DNA of 49,290 nt from an uncultured bacterium (GCA_913055745.1 CAJXJZ010000010.1:1-49290); one strand, 5' to 3'. Shown: positions 7,250-16,275, counted from the first letter of the stretch. Numbers and translations are program-made. Notes: generated by a model not told the origin, from the sequence alone.

Positions 7250-9337
7250 ATGAGAAAACTTGTCCTGTATATAAAAAATGGGAAGATTGAACTTGTTGAT
7301 GTGCCTTCTTATGTTTTTCGCCCAGGTTTTGTGCTTGTTAAAACAGCCTATTCCGCGATAAGTCGGGGCACCGAACTTGCCCTTGTGGGACTTTTAAAGT
7401 CCTCTTTAATCCAAAAGGCAAGAAAAAGGCCTCAGGATGTAAAGAAAGTAATCCAGATGGCAAAGAGATATGGAATAAAGACCACTTATTCCCTTGTAAA
7501 GGATAGGTTGGATGCTTATATGCCATTGGGATATTCGCTTTCAGGTGAGGTTATTGTGGCAGATGAGGAGAGTGAGTTTTCTAAAGGGGACCGGGTTGCG
7601 TGTGGTGGAAGTGAGTATGCATCCCATCAAGAAATAGCCCTTGTCCCCGTGAATATGTGTGCAAAGGTACCAGAGGGTGTATCCTTGGAAGAGGCATCAT
7701 TTACCACCATAGGTGCTGTCTCAATATGGGCCCTCCGTGAGGCTGATATTAAGTTTGGAGAGAGGGGGCTTGTTGTAGGCCTTGGTCTTTTGGGTATTCT
7801 TTCTTCTCTCATTATGAAAACTTCAGGTATTATAACAAGGGGGGTGGATATAGATAGAAAAAAAATAGATTTTGCCTCTAAGGTTGGGATAAGTGCCTCT
7901 TTATTGGAAGGGCTTGATGAAGAGGATTTTGATTTTGCGATTGTTGCAGCATCTTCGCAAAGTGCAGCGCCTTTACAGTATGCCTTGCAAAAGGTGAGAC
8001 GAAGAGGTAGAGTAGTTATCATAGGTTCTGTTCCCATAGAAGCAGATAGAAATATCCTATATGAGAAAGAGGTAAAAATCTCTGTATCTAAATCCTATGG
8101 GCCTGGACGTTATGACCCATACTATGAGATATTAGGCTATAGGTGCCCTCTTGAGTATCAAAGATGGAATGTAAAAGAAAATATGAAGACATTTTTGAGC
8201 CTGATTGCTTTAAACGGATTGAATGTAAAAGATGTTATAACCCACAGATTCAAATTTGATGATGCACCAAAAGTCTATGATATGCTTAAACATGAACACG
8301 CTGTGGGTGTTGTGCTTGAGTATCCAGAAAAGGTAAAACCCTTTAATAAGATTGAGATAAAAAAAACAAACAAGGCGGTGGGGAAAATACATGTAGGTGT
8401 TATAGGTGCAGGCACATTTGTCAAGAATTTCATACTGCCTCATTTTAAATCGCATAAGGATGTAGTGTTGGATACTGTTTGTAATGAAAAGCCAGAAACA
8501 AGTTTAAATGTGGCAGAAAGATTTGGCTTTTTATCATATACCAATGACCCATCCGATTTAATTAAGAGGGGCCTTGACCTTATTGTCATAGGAACAAGGC
8601 ACGATACGCATGGAAGGCTTGTAAAAGATGCTCTCCTTTCTGGAAGACCTGTATATGTTGAAAAACCACTTAGTATTAACCTTGAGGATATTTACGATAT
8701 AGAGAAGATAATAAAGGAAAGAGGCGGCTTTCTTCATGTAGGTTTTAACAGGAGGTTTTCTAAAGGTCTATCCAAGGTAAGGGAGTTTATCAAAGACCAG
8801 GAACCTTTGACAGGTTTTATAAGGGTGATTGCAGGTAAGCTTCCTAAGAATCATTGGGCAAAAATAAGAGAAATAGGAGGAGATAGGATAGTTGGTGAGG
8901 TTTGCCATTTCATAGATGCCGCAGTATATTTAACTCAAAGTCCTGTAATGAGCGTTTTTGCAAAGAGTGTTAAGGTACATTCGGATTTTGATGATAACCT
9001 TCATATTGTTCTCAGAATGGAAAACGGTAGTCTTATTACAATATTATACACAGAGTGGGGTAGTGGAGCATTGGGAAAAGAGTACTATGAAATCCATCAG
9101 TTAGAGAATAGTATTATGCTTTATGATTTTAGGGAAGTTGTTTTAAAGGGCAAAAAGAATGTCAAATTAAAGGCTAATGGTAAAGGTCATAAAGAAGAGG
9201 TAAAAGCGGTTATAAATGGGCTTTTAGAGGGAAAGCCCCCTATACCACTGAGTGATATTTTAAATGTTTCACTTTCCACATTCGCTATTAGAAAATCCTT
9301 AAGAGAGGGACGAGAGGTATTTATAAGTGAATTTTGA
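7250..9337 (+). CDS. bi-domain oxidoreductase: zinc-type alcohol dehydrogenase fused to Gfo/Idh/MocA oxidoreductase
   Basis: A 695-residue fusion. Residues ~1-360 are a medium-chain dehydrogenase/reductase with a GroES-like N-terminus (AYSAISRGTELALVG, YSLSGEVIVADE) and an NAD(P) Rossmann segment (GLVVGLGLLGILSS). Residues ~380-695 are a Gfo/Idh/MocA oxidoreductase: GVIGAG (383-388), then E471-K472-P473, the motif containing the catalytic lysine, and GEVCHFIDAAVYL. Such two-domain proteins occur in bacterial surface-polysaccharide and cyclitol loci and are thought to act on sugar-like substrates; the actual substrate is unknown. Its 3' end overlaps the convergent gmk gene by 17 bases. The start is the first ATG after the upstream stop and appears leaderless. 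Confidence 0.85.
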   Translation: MRKLVLYIKNGKIELVDVPSYVFRPGFVLVKTAYSAISRGTELALVGLLKSSLIQKARKRPQDVKKVIQMAKRYGIKTTYSLVKDRLDAYMPLGYSLSGEVIVADEESEFSKGDRVACGGSEYASHQEIALVPVNMCAKVPEGVSLEEASFTTIGAVSIWALREADIKFGERGLVVGLGLLGILSSLIMKTSGIITRGVDIDRKKIDFASKVGISASLLEGLDEEDFDFAIVAASSQSAAPLQYALQKVRRRGRVVIIGSVPIEADRNILYEKEVKISVSKSYGPGRYDPYYEILGYRCPLEYQRWNVKENMKTFLSLIALNGLNVKDVITHRFKFDDAPKVYDMLKHEHAVGVVLEYPEKVKPFNKIEIKKTNKAVGKIHVGVIGAGTFVKNFILPHFKSHKDVVLDTVCNEKPETSLNVAERFGFLSYTNDPSDLIKRGLDLIVIGTRHDTHGRLVKDALLSGRPVYVEKPLSINLEDIYDIEKIIKERGGFLHVGFNRRFSKGLSKVREFIKDQEPLTGFIRVIAGKLPKNHWAKIREIGGDRIVGEVCHFIDAAVYLTQSPVMSVFAKSVKVHSDFDDNLHIVLRMENGSLITILYTEWGSGALGKEYYEIHQLENSIMLYDFREVVLKGKKNVKLKANGKGHKEEVKAVINGLLEGKPPIPLSDILNVSLSTFAIRKSLREGREVFISEF

Positions 9338-9926
9338 ATGGCGAGAGCCTTGAAGATAGGCTCTCCATTGAATGGAGAATGCTTAAAATCCTTCTTGCCG
9401 CATGTTCTACAGAGTCGTTTAAAACCCAATAATCGTATAAAGGGGCATTGGCAAGTTCGTGTTTCAATCGTTCTATCCGTATTTTTAATTGACTTTCTGT
9501 TTCCGTGCCCCTGTTTTTCAATCTCTCAATAAGGGTATCAAAATCTGGTGGAAATAAGAATACACTCACAGCGTCTTCAGAATAGTGCTTTTTGATCTCT
9601 TTCATTCCGTTTACATCAAGGTCTGCTATTACACTCTGTCCAAGGGATAAGGCTTTTTCTATAGGTTCTTTGGGCGTACCGTAGTATTCTCCATAAACCT
9701 CTGCCCATTCAAGAAGTTTGTGCTCCTTTATCCATTTTTTAAATGTGTCTCTTTTAATGAAAATATAGTCTTTTCCATTTTTTTCATTAGGTCTTTTGGG
9801 CCTTGTAGTTGCTGATACAGAATAAAAAAGGCCATGTTCTATTTCAAGTATGCGGTTTATAACTGTGGTCTTGCCTGTTCCAGAGGCTGCAGATACTACC
9901 ACTATAGCAGGCTTATATTTAATCAT
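9321..9926 (-). CDS. gmk: guanylate kinase
   Basis: A 201-residue enzyme phosphorylating GMP to GDP with ATP. The P-loop SAASGTGKTTV is near residue 12, followed by the GMP-binding region SVSATTRPKRPNEKNGKDY and the YGEYYGTP and ADLDVNGM motifs typical of the family; the length is normal. The ATG overlaps the yicC stop by 4 bases, a common yicC-gmk pairing. There is no rpoZ after it; instead the gene ends inside the convergent oxidoreductase gene. Confidence 0.95.
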   Translation of the reverse strand: MIKYKPAIVVVSAASGTGKTTVINRILEIEHGLFYSVSATTRPKRPNEKNGKDYIFIKRDTFKKWIKEHKLLEWAEVYGEYYGTPKEPIEKALSLGQSVIADLDVNGMKEIKKHYSEDAVSVFLFPPDFDTLIERLKNRGTETESQLKIRIERLKHELANAPLYDYWVLNDSVEHAARRILSILHSMESLSSRLSPFKIHL

Positions 9927-10762
9927 TGTATATTCCTCAATTGTTCTCTAATCCTCTCAACCTCTTCTTTTAGAAGAATGATGTTGTGTACAATATCTGG
10001 TCTATGGGTTTTACTACCCAGGGTCGTAAGTTCTCTTGTTATTTCTTGAGATAGAAAGTCAAGCTTTTTCCCTTTCTCATCGCCTTTTTCTCTTAATACA
10101 GTTTTGAAGTATTTTATATGAGCACTTAGTCGTTCTACTTCTTCAGATACATCAAGTTTGAGTAGGAGGCTCAATAGGTTTTCATCTTTTTCAATGCCTT
10201 TGTCTTTGTACTTTTGTTCTGCCTCTTTTTTCTCCTCTTTTTTCATTTTTACGATTTTAGGTAATGTTTTCTGAATGATATCCACTCGTTCTCTTAGAAA
10301 TTTTTCTGTTTTCTGACCCTCAATCTTTCTCATCTTAAGCACCTTTAAAAGTGCGTTTTTAAAGCATCTTTTAAATGCAAGCTTTTCATATCTTTGGATG
10401 ATATCTCTATGATGATGTTTAACAGCGTTTAATTTGCCAAGATCAAGGTAGAGGTTAAATGGGATGTTTTCTATGTTTAAGTTATGTTCCTTGAAGTATT
10501 TTTGCGTACTCGCAATAAAACTATGTATTTTTTCAAGATACTCCCATTCCGCTTCATCTATATCGATTTTTATAACAATTTTTCCACGTTTAAACGCCTT
10601 CTTTATCTCTTTTTCAATCTCTAATCTTACAGGGTCAAACAAAGATGGTGCATTAAAATTTATCTCAAGATATCGTGAATTTAGTGAAGTTATTTGTATA
10701 TTGAGTGTATAACGCCCTATGGTACATTTTTCTTCACCATAACCAGTCATGCTCTGTATCAT
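9923..10762 (-). CDS. yicC: YicC-family endoribonuclease-like protein
   Basis: A 279-residue YicC/YloC protein: N-terminal MIQSMTGYG and the NSRYLEINF block, and a C-terminal DUF1732 region with LSAHIKYFKTVL, KGKKLDFLSQEITREL and TLGSK. E. coli YicC is an endoribonuclease linked to small-RNA turnover. A lysine/glutamate-rich coiled segment lies in the middle. It begins four bases after glmS with no obvious Shine-Dalgarno sequence, suggesting translational coupling, and overlaps gmk. Confidence 0.92.
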   Translation of the reverse strand: MIQSMTGYGEEKCTIGRYTLNIQITSLNSRYLEINFNAPSLFDPVRLEIEKEIKKAFKRGKIVIKIDIDEAEWEYLEKIHSFIASTQKYFKEHNLNIENIPFNLYLDLGKLNAVKHHHRDIIQRYEKLAFKRCFKNALLKVLKMRKIEGQKTEKFLRERVDIIQKTLPKIVKMKKEEKKEAEQKYKDKGIEKDENLLSLLLKLDVSEEVERLSAHIKYFKTVLREKGDEKGKKLDFLSQEITRELTTLGSKTHRPDIVHNIILLKEEVERIREQLRNIQ

Positions 10763-10766
10763 TAAA

Positions 10767-12590
10767 CTACTCTACAGTCACACTTTTGGCTAAATTACGT
10801 GGTTTATCAACATCGCAGCCACGCTTTACAGCAATATGGTATGCAAGGAGTTGAAGTGGAATTATAGTTATTATTGGCTCAAGTATCTCGGGCATCTTAG
10901 GCACATAGATTACATGATTTGCAAATTCTTTGATAGAGTCATCTTTTTCTGTGGCAACAGCAATGATTTTCCCGCCCCTTGATTTTATTTCAAGCAGGTT
11001 GTTTTTAGTCTTTTCGTATACAGAATCTTTTGGGATGATGAAACATACGGGAAGGTTTTTATCTACAAGGGCAATAGGCCCGTGTTTCATCTCTCCTGCA
11101 GCATATCCTGCTGCATGTATATAGGATATCTCTTTAAGTTTCAACGCAGCCTCAAGGGCTGTAGGATAATTAAACCCCCTTCCAAGGAACATAAAGTAGT
11201 TTGAATTTTTGTATTCTTCAGCGATTTTGTTTATTTCATCATCAAGATGGAGTACCCTTTCAGCAAGATCTGGAAGTTTCCTTATATCTTTAACCAATTC
11301 CCTTCTTTGCTCATCGCTTAAGTATCCCTTAAGTGCTGCAAGTTCAAGTGATAAAAGTAGTAAGACAAGAAGTTGTGCTGTATAGGCCTTTGTTGAAGCA
11401 ACGCCTATTTCTGGCCCTGCATTAATATAAATAACATAATCAGATTCACGGGCTATTGTACTATTCTTTACATTAACAATAGAAAGAACATCAACTCCCT
11501 GCTCTTTGGCAAGTCTTATCCCTGCGATTGTATCTGCCGTCTCACCAGATTGACTTATGGCAACAACAAGGGTGTCCTTTGATAGAAGTGGTTCTCTATA
11601 TCTAAACTCAGAGGAGAAATCTGCATCTGTTAGTACCTTTGCCATTTTCTCCAGCCACAATCTTCCTACAAAACCTGCATGTAGCGATGTACCAGATGCT
11701 TGAAAATAATACCTGGATTTGTTTAAAAGGAGCCTCCTTAAGTTATAATCTTTTAAAAGGGTAAAATCGTCTTCCCTTATGTATTCTTGAATATTTTTTC
11801 TGAATATATCTGGCTCTTCATAGATTTCCTTGAGCATAAAATGCTTGTATCCCTTTTTACTCACCATAGTAGGTTCCCACTCAATGGTCTTTATCTCTCG
11901 CTCTACTTTATTTCCCTCAAAATCCATAATTTCATATCCCTTTTTAGTACAAACACATATATCACCATCCAAAAGCGCAATTATATCCTTTGTATGGGAA
12001 AGTAAGGCGGTTGCATCTGATGCAAGGAGCATCTCATCTTTGCCTACTCCAAGTAAGAGTGGGCTATCCTTTTTTACACCGATTAATTTATCTGGTTCAA
12101 GTGAAGATACAATAACAAGTGCGAATGAACCTTCAAGCCTTTTAACGGTCTTAAGTACGGCATCTTTTAATGAACCTTTGTAATACTCCTCAATTAAATG
12201 AGGTATCACCTCACTGTCTGTATCGGAAAGAAATTTATGGCCCTTTGCTTCAAGTTCTTTTTTGAGTTCCTGGAAGTTTTCAATTATGCCATTGTGTGCT
12301 ACTGCTATTCTATCATTGCAATCTGTGTGTGGGTGGGCATTTATATCATTTACTTTGCCATGTGTTGCCCATCTTGTATGTCCTACACCTACGTGTCCAT
12401 TAAAAACAACACCGTTTACAATAGAATATAGGTCTTTTAATCGACCTGCTTTTTTCATTAAAACGAGTCTATGGTTATGTATTGCTGCTATACCTGCAGA
12501 ATCATATCCCCTATATTCTAATTTTTCCAGTCCCACCAAGATAACTGAGCCTAAATCTTTATCTCCGACATAACCAACTATACCGCACAT
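10767..12590 (-). CDS. glmS: glutamine--fructose-6-phosphate aminotransferase (isomerizing)
   Basis: A 607-residue enzyme of normal length making glucosamine-6-phosphate from fructose-6-phosphate and glutamine, the entry to UDP-GlcNAc, peptidoglycan and lipid A. The Cys2 nucleophile (MCGIVGYVG) and EYRGYDSAG open the glutaminase domain; two SIS domains follow (ISQSGETADT, GRGFNYPTALEAALKLKE), and the C-terminus DKPRNLAKSVTVE is canonical. AAGGTGAT precedes the ATG. tRNA-Leu lies just upstream on the same strand with no terminator between, so tRNA-Leu, glmS, yicC and gmk are probably one transcript. No glmS ribozyme is present in the 28-base gap. Confidence 0.97.
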   Translation of the reverse strand: MCGIVGYVGDKDLGSVILVGLEKLEYRGYDSAGIAAIHNHRLVLMKKAGRLKDLYSIVNGVVFNGHVGVGHTRWATHGKVNDINAHPHTDCNDRIAVAHNGIIENFQELKKELEAKGHKFLSDTDSEVIPHLIEEYYKGSLKDAVLKTVKRLEGSFALVIVSSLEPDKLIGVKKDSPLLLGVGKDEMLLASDATALLSHTKDIIALLDGDICVCTKKGYEIMDFEGNKVEREIKTIEWEPTMVSKKGYKHFMLKEIYEEPDIFRKNIQEYIREDDFTLLKDYNLRRLLLNKSRYYFQASGTSLHAGFVGRLWLEKMAKVLTDADFSSEFRYREPLLSKDTLVVAISQSGETADTIAGIRLAKEQGVDVLSIVNVKNSTIARESDYVIYINAGPEIGVASTKAYTAQLLVLLLLSLELAALKGYLSDEQRRELVKDIRKLPDLAERVLHLDDEINKIAEEYKNSNYFMFLGRGFNYPTALEAALKLKEISYIHAAGYAAGEMKHGPIALVDKNLPVCFIIPKDSVYEKTKNNLLEIKSRGGKIIAVATEKDDSIKEFANHVIYVPKMPEILEPIITIIPLQLLAYHIAVKRGCDVDKPRNLAKSVTVE

Positions 12591-12618
12591 AAAAGATCAC
12601 CTTCTTTTTTATAATTTA

Positions 12619-12701
12619 TGCCGGAGGAGGGATTTGAACCCTCACGGGCCTATGCCCAGCGGATTTTGAATCCGCCGCGTCTTCCATTCCGCCACTCCGG
12701 C
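12619..12701 (-). tRNA. tRNA-Leu (anticodon CAA)
   Basis: On the minus strand the acceptor arms GCCGGAG and CTCCGGC pair fully. The anticodon stem GCGGA/TCCGC encloses TTCAAAA (anticodon CAA). A long variable arm (GGGC-ATA-GGCCC region) and a GAGGG/CCCTC T-arm with TTCAAAT give a class II tRNA. The discriminator is A and the CCA is not encoded. Confidence 0.96.
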
Positions 12702-12712
12702 GCATTTTTATA

Positions 12713-12721
12713 ATTATAACA
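12713..12721 (-). promoter_or_regulatory. extended -10 promoter for tRNA-Leu/glmS operon
   Basis: On the minus strand TGT-TATAAT (extended -10 form) ends 11 bases before the tRNA-Leu 5' end. No strong -35 is visible, consistent with an extended -10 promoter. Confidence 0.55.
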
Positions 12722-12747
12722 CAAATATGTTGAAAATAAAAAACTTC

Positions 12748-14589
12748 TTAGAATTCAAGTTCTATGCCACCTTCTGTGTATCTTCCCCTCCCTGGTATGC
12801 CATGCTCATACTCGTAAAAATTATCAAATAAATTATTTACTTTGAGATACAAAATCAAATTTTTGTATCTCTTTTTCAATGTTAAATTCACCAATGTGTA
12901 TGCAGGTAGGGTATATACAGTATCCTTTGTAGCCTGGTATCTTTTGCTTGTATATAGAACATCTGAATATAGTATAGTTTTGAAAATAAATGGTTTTGAA
13001 AGTATTATGCCTCCTTTGCTTTCTGGAATAAGGTCCAGGGGTCTATTTTCATTATCACGGGCCCTGTTATATGAGCCAAAGATGTTGTATGATATATTCC
13101 CAACTATGCCTTTTATTCCTCCCTCAATACCTCTTGAATATGAACTTTCAAGATTTACGGTCTTGTAAAGGGAATCTATGAGTATTTTTTGAATTAAATT
13201 GTTCGTATAGGAGTAAAAAAGGCCAATGTAGAATGTGTTATCCATGCATTTAAAGGTGTTTTTTACATCTATGTTATATGAAACTTCAGGCACAAGGTCT
13301 GGATTAGGATAGGCTGAGCCAGAATATGTAGAGTACATCTCTTTCAATGTAGGGAATCTTACCCTTCTTGACACTGAAATAGACCCTGAAAATCTTTTAA
13401 AGACTTTTGAAAAAGATGCTGTAAATTGAGGTGCAAGGTTTTTATGTGGCCCTTGAGAATGGCGTAAAAACTCAGTGGACAATAACAATGTACTTTTAGA
13501 AAAGGATTTTTTAGCATATATACCAAGGTCTTGAGAAAAGGCATCAAGTCTTTTCCATTTTTCATCGTAATCTGGTTGTTCTTTGTGTACATCCTTTCTG
13601 AAGGATACTATACCTGTAAAATCCCATCCGTGTATAGTATTGCTTGACCTTATATATCCCCCATCTGAAAAATCATCGTATGTGGAATGAAAGGCATAAG
13701 GGGCATTCTGTGTTGTATAGGTGGAGTCATCGTATGCATCAAGGATGTTGTAGTATTTATCGTGGTATAATCCCACTCGCATGCTTTTCCATTTGTGCCT
13801 TAACATTAAGGTCATTCTTTTCCAAACAGGGAATCGCCAGTATCTTTTCCTTTTTGTATTTTGCATAGGTGGAACGCCCTTCTCGTTGTCAAGATATATC
13901 GCATTTAATCTGGTTATGCCTGCCTTTGTATTTATACGAAATTTGGATAAAATCCCTCTCTTGATAAAATAAGAGTTAGGCAGAAGACCGTTTATGCCAT
14001 ACGGATTATCTTGGGATAAAGTAAAGCCATCACACCTTGTATAAGCATAACCAATAATATAGGATAAATGTTTCCCTGTGTCTCCAACAAAGGCATAGTT
14101 CTTAAACAACTTCCCGCTGCCTGTAGATATGGAAAAATGTCTTGTTTTTTTGATGTTGAGTGAATTTATATTTATTATGCCCCCTATTGCGTCTTTTCCT
14201 GCAAGGATGGGCGCAGATGGTGGAATTACTGAGATAGAGTTTATAAAACCTGAGGGTATTTGCGATATGTCAAACATACCTGAATATGGAATGCTCATAG
14301 GAATGCCATCTAATGCCAATGTTAAGTTTTTAATACCAGTCCCTCTAAAATGCACGATGCCGTATCCTTTTGCTGTATATTCAAAAGTCAAGGAAGGGAT
14401 AATATTAAATGCGTCTTCCGAAAAAGAGATCTTTTTAAGTCTAATGACAGAGTGGGGAATATTGTAAATTGCATGTATGTTTTGTTTTTTTGCCTTTACC
14501 ACTACACTGTCCAATATGAAAACAGGAAGGTCGGTATTTTTATTTTCTCCGTAAAGTGCAGATAACATTAAAAATATTAATAACTTCAT
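12748..14589 (-). CDS. TonB-dependent outer-membrane receptor
   Basis: A 613-residue protein with a short signal peptide (MKLLIFLMLSALYG), a plug domain over about residues 40-150 (TAKGYGIVHFRGTGIKNLTLALDG, LAGKDAIGGIININS) and a 22-stranded-type barrel ending in a C-terminal aromatic (IELEF), as expected for BAM insertion. Near the end, LKVNNLFDNFYEYEHG is typical of BtuB/siderophore receptors. The ligand is unknown; no B12 riboswitch or Fur box is visible in the roughly 50-base leader. GAGGAG precedes the ATG. The capA-like gene lies directly upstream on the same strand. Confidence 0.9.
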   Translation of the reverse strand: MKLLIFLMLSALYGENKNTDLPVFILDSVVVKAKKQNIHAIYNIPHSVIRLKKISFSEDAFNIIPSLTFEYTAKGYGIVHFRGTGIKNLTLALDGIPMSIPYSGMFDISQIPSGFINSISVIPPSAPILAGKDAIGGIININSLNIKKTRHFSISTGSGKLFKNYAFVGDTGKHLSYIIGYAYTRCDGFTLSQDNPYGINGLLPNSYFIKRGILSKFRINTKAGITRLNAIYLDNEKGVPPMQNTKRKRYWRFPVWKRMTLMLRHKWKSMRVGLYHDKYYNILDAYDDSTYTTQNAPYAFHSTYDDFSDGGYIRSSNTIHGWDFTGIVSFRKDVHKEQPDYDEKWKRLDAFSQDLGIYAKKSFSKSTLLLSTEFLRHSQGPHKNLAPQFTASFSKVFKRFSGSISVSRRVRFPTLKEMYSTYSGSAYPNPDLVPEVSYNIDVKNTFKCMDNTFYIGLFYSYTNNLIQKILIDSLYKTVNLESSYSRGIEGGIKGIVGNISYNIFGSYNRARDNENRPLDLIPESKGGIILSKPFIFKTILYSDVLYTSKRYQATKDTVYTLPAYTLVNLTLKKRYKNLILYLKVNNLFDNFYEYEHGIPGRGRYTEGGIELEF

Positions 14590-14639
14590 ACCACTCTCCT
14601 CTGTGGTCTTATTATGTTAATGGATTATATTTGAAAAGT

Positions 14640-15629
14640 CTAATTTAAGTTGAGAATGTCTCTGTATCTCCTTATAAAATCCACCTTCTCTTTATGCTCC
14701 AATAGTGTTGGTCTAAATCTCCTTATCTTGTAGGGAATAAGTACTATATCCTTAATGCCGTTTTTAGTGAGTTTGCATGTAAATATTATGCCCTCGTTCC
14801 TCTCCTTCCCTATCTGGTCAAAAATAAAATTCCCGAGGCTGTAAATAATAATACCTGAGTGGTAGTATTCCATCTCCTGTACAACATGTGGGTGATGTCC
14901 TATTACAATGTTTGCACCATTATCTATAAGAAAATGTCCAATTTTTTTCTGCTCTTTGTTCGGAAAATGGGTATATTCTGTTCCCCAATGCATGGATACA
15001 ATGATAAGATCAACGCTATCTTTGAGTTTATTTAGGTAGTATAGTGCTGTATCCTTATTAAAAACAGCAATTTGTGGCAGATTTTCTCTTGTAGGCACAC
15101 CTGTTGGGATAAGGCAGTAAGATAAAAAACCTATTTTAATACCATTTATTTTTAAAATAAGCGGCATATATGCTTCATGTAGATTATTTCCAGCACCAAC
15201 AATGTTAAAACCCATCCCTTTAAGTCGCTTTATGCAATCTTTAAGTGCCCATCTTCCAAAGTCAAGCGCATGGTTATTTGCAAGGTTTATTACATTAAAG
15301 TTTGATTTTAAAAGTGGATTTAACATTTTTATTTTAGCCTCAAAGGTGATAGGTTTTCTAATAGGATGCCCCTTATCAGATATTATTGATTCAAGATTAC
15401 AAAAGGCAATATCGTATTTCTTTATTAATGGTGCCATCTTTTCAAAGGGATAAAAGGGGTATGTTTTCTCTACCATTCTTTCAACGCCCCTATCAAGCAT
15501 AATATCTCCCACAGCAAGTAAAGAAACATATTGCCTATGCTCTATTACTTTTTCATCTCTTGTGGTATTAGTTTTACAGGATAAAGTAAAAATAAAGGAT
15601 AAGAGGATAAAATGAGAATTCTTCAGCAT
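14640..15629 (-). CDS. CapA-family (poly-gamma-glutamate synthesis type) metallophosphatase lipoprotein
   Basis: About 329 residues from the chosen start. Lipoprotein signal MLKNSHFILLSFIFTLSC, then the PGA_cap metallophosphoesterase fold: LLAVGDIMLDRGVE, IAFCNLESIIS, VINLANNHALDFG, IVSMHWGTEY, GANIVIGHHPHVVQ and IIYSLGNFIFD supply the metal-binding Asp, Asn and His residues. CapA proteins are tied to poly-glutamate capsule synthesis, but many homologues are not. A longer reading frame starts nine codons earlier; the internal ATG was chosen because it begins the lipoprotein signal and because a -10-like hexamer sits six bases before it. Confidence 0.85.
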   Translation of the reverse strand: MLKNSHFILLSFIFTLSCKTNTTRDEKVIEHRQYVSLLAVGDIMLDRGVERMVEKTYPFYPFEKMAPLIKKYDIAFCNLESIISDKGHPIRKPITFEAKIKMLNPLLKSNFNVINLANNHALDFGRWALKDCIKRLKGMGFNIVGAGNNLHEAYMPLILKINGIKIGFLSYCLIPTGVPTRENLPQIAVFNKDTALYYLNKLKDSVDLIIVSMHWGTEYTHFPNKEQKKIGHFLIDNGANIVIGHHPHVVQEMEYYHSGIIIYSLGNFIFDQIGKERNEGIIFTCKLTKNGIKDIVLIPYKIRRFRPTLLEHKEKVDFIRRYRDILNLN

Positions 15630-15635
15630 ACAAAG

Positions 15636-15664
15636 AGTATAATACATACATGCCATTAAGGCAA
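15636..15664 (-). promoter_or_regulatory. promoter for the capA-like gene, probably leaderless
   Basis: On the minus strand, TTGCCT, a 17-base spacer and TATACT, followed by six bases and the ATG. No Shine-Dalgarno sequence precedes the start. The -35 is a partial match. Confidence 0.45.
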
Positions 15665-15684
15665 GAAAAGAAAGTCTTCAATTT

Positions 15685-15736
15685 GTTGCAAAACGCCTGT
15701 TACAACTTCTTAGAAAGCCACGCAATAGATGCGCGG
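15685..15736 (-). terminator. two small hairpins after the ferritin-like gene, possible weak terminator
   Basis: Downstream of the ferritin stop, the minus strand can form CCGCGCA/TTGCGTGG-type pairing (15718-15736, one G-U pair) and then GTTGTAA/TTTGCAAC-type pairing (15685-15706). Neither is followed by a clean U-run, so termination is only a possibility. Confidence 0.3.
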
Positions 15737-15743
15737 CAATATG

Positions 15744-16163
15744 TTAATCTTCTTCTAAAAGTGAAACAAATGAGTCGTGATGTTCTTCCTCTTCAGATAA
15801 TATTTTTCTAAATAACCTATGGGTTGTTTCATCTCCCTCTTCTTTCGCAACCTTGATGATCTCTTTATAGAGTTCAATGGCTTCTTCTTCGGCTTTAACA
15901 TCTAATTTAATCATCTCATTCAGGTTATTCCCTACAAAAATAGGTGTAGGTTTTGTGGTAGGCCTGCCGCCGAGGTAAGCAAGCCTTTCTGCGATTTCTT
16001 CTGCATGTTTCATCTCTGTAATAGCGATCTCTTTGAATAGACCTTTTACTGCATATCCTTTTATACCCTTGGCAAGAACATGTTGCCACATATACTGTAT
16101 TGATACCTGAAGTTCACGAGCCGTTGCCTGATTTAGTAAATCTTTAAGTCTTTCACTGGCCAT
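15744..16163 (-). CDS. ferritin-like / bacterioferritin-family di-iron protein
   Basis: A 139-residue four-helix protein. Di-iron-type residues are visible as glutamates and E-x-x-H pairs: ARELQVSIQYMWQH (helix 1), AITEMKHAEEIAERL (helix 2), KAEEEAIELYKEII (helix 3) and SEEEEHHDSF (helix 4). Bacterioferritin-like proteins store iron or detoxify peroxide, and in anaerobes often serve oxidative-stress defence. A strong GAGGAGGT precedes the ATG, with its own promoter divergent from the surface-protein gene. Confidence 0.88.
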   Translation of the reverse strand: MASERLKDLLNQATARELQVSIQYMWQHVLAKGIKGYAVKGLFKEIAITEMKHAEEIAERLAYLGGRPTTKPTPIFVGNNLNEMIKLDVKAEEEAIELYKEIIKVAKEEGDETTHRLFRKILSEEEEHHDSFVSLLEED

Positions 16164-16189
16164 ATTTTACCTCCTCTTGTTTTAGTATT

Positions 16190-16218
16190 ATTTTAACTGC
16201 AGGATTGTAGACAGTCAA
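16190..16218 (-). promoter_or_regulatory. promoter for the ferritin-like gene
   Basis: On the minus strand, TTGACT (16213-16218), a 17-base spacer and TAAAAT (16190-16195). It is divergent from the promoter at 16226, with the two -35 elements only seven bases apart. Confidence 0.65.
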
Positions 16219-16225
16219 GAGTTAG

Positions 16226-16254
16226 TTGTCTAAACACATATTTTGAAGTATAAT
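16226..16254 (+). promoter_or_regulatory. promoter for the glucodextranase-module/permease operon
   Basis: TTGTCT (16226-16231), a 17-base spacer and TATAAT (16249-16254). The same TTGTCT-N17-TATAAT form appears before rpsF. Confidence 0.65.
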
Positions 16255-16275
16255 ACTCACAAAAAGGAGGCAAGT

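Noticed and set aside
7627-8037. 136-codon open frame on the minus strand inside the fused oxidoreductase gene
   Set aside because: No ribosome binding site, low-complexity Ser/Pro-rich translation and full overlap with a well-supported gene in another frame.
12591-12618. glmS ribozyme upstream of glmS
   Set aside because: Only 28 bases separate tRNA-Leu from glmS, far too short for the ribozyme, and no matching core is seen.
14590-14639. B12 riboswitch or Fur-box upstream of the TonB receptor
   Set aside because: The gap to the capA-like gene is only about 50 bases, too short for a cobalamin riboswitch, and no 19-base Fur-type palindrome is present.
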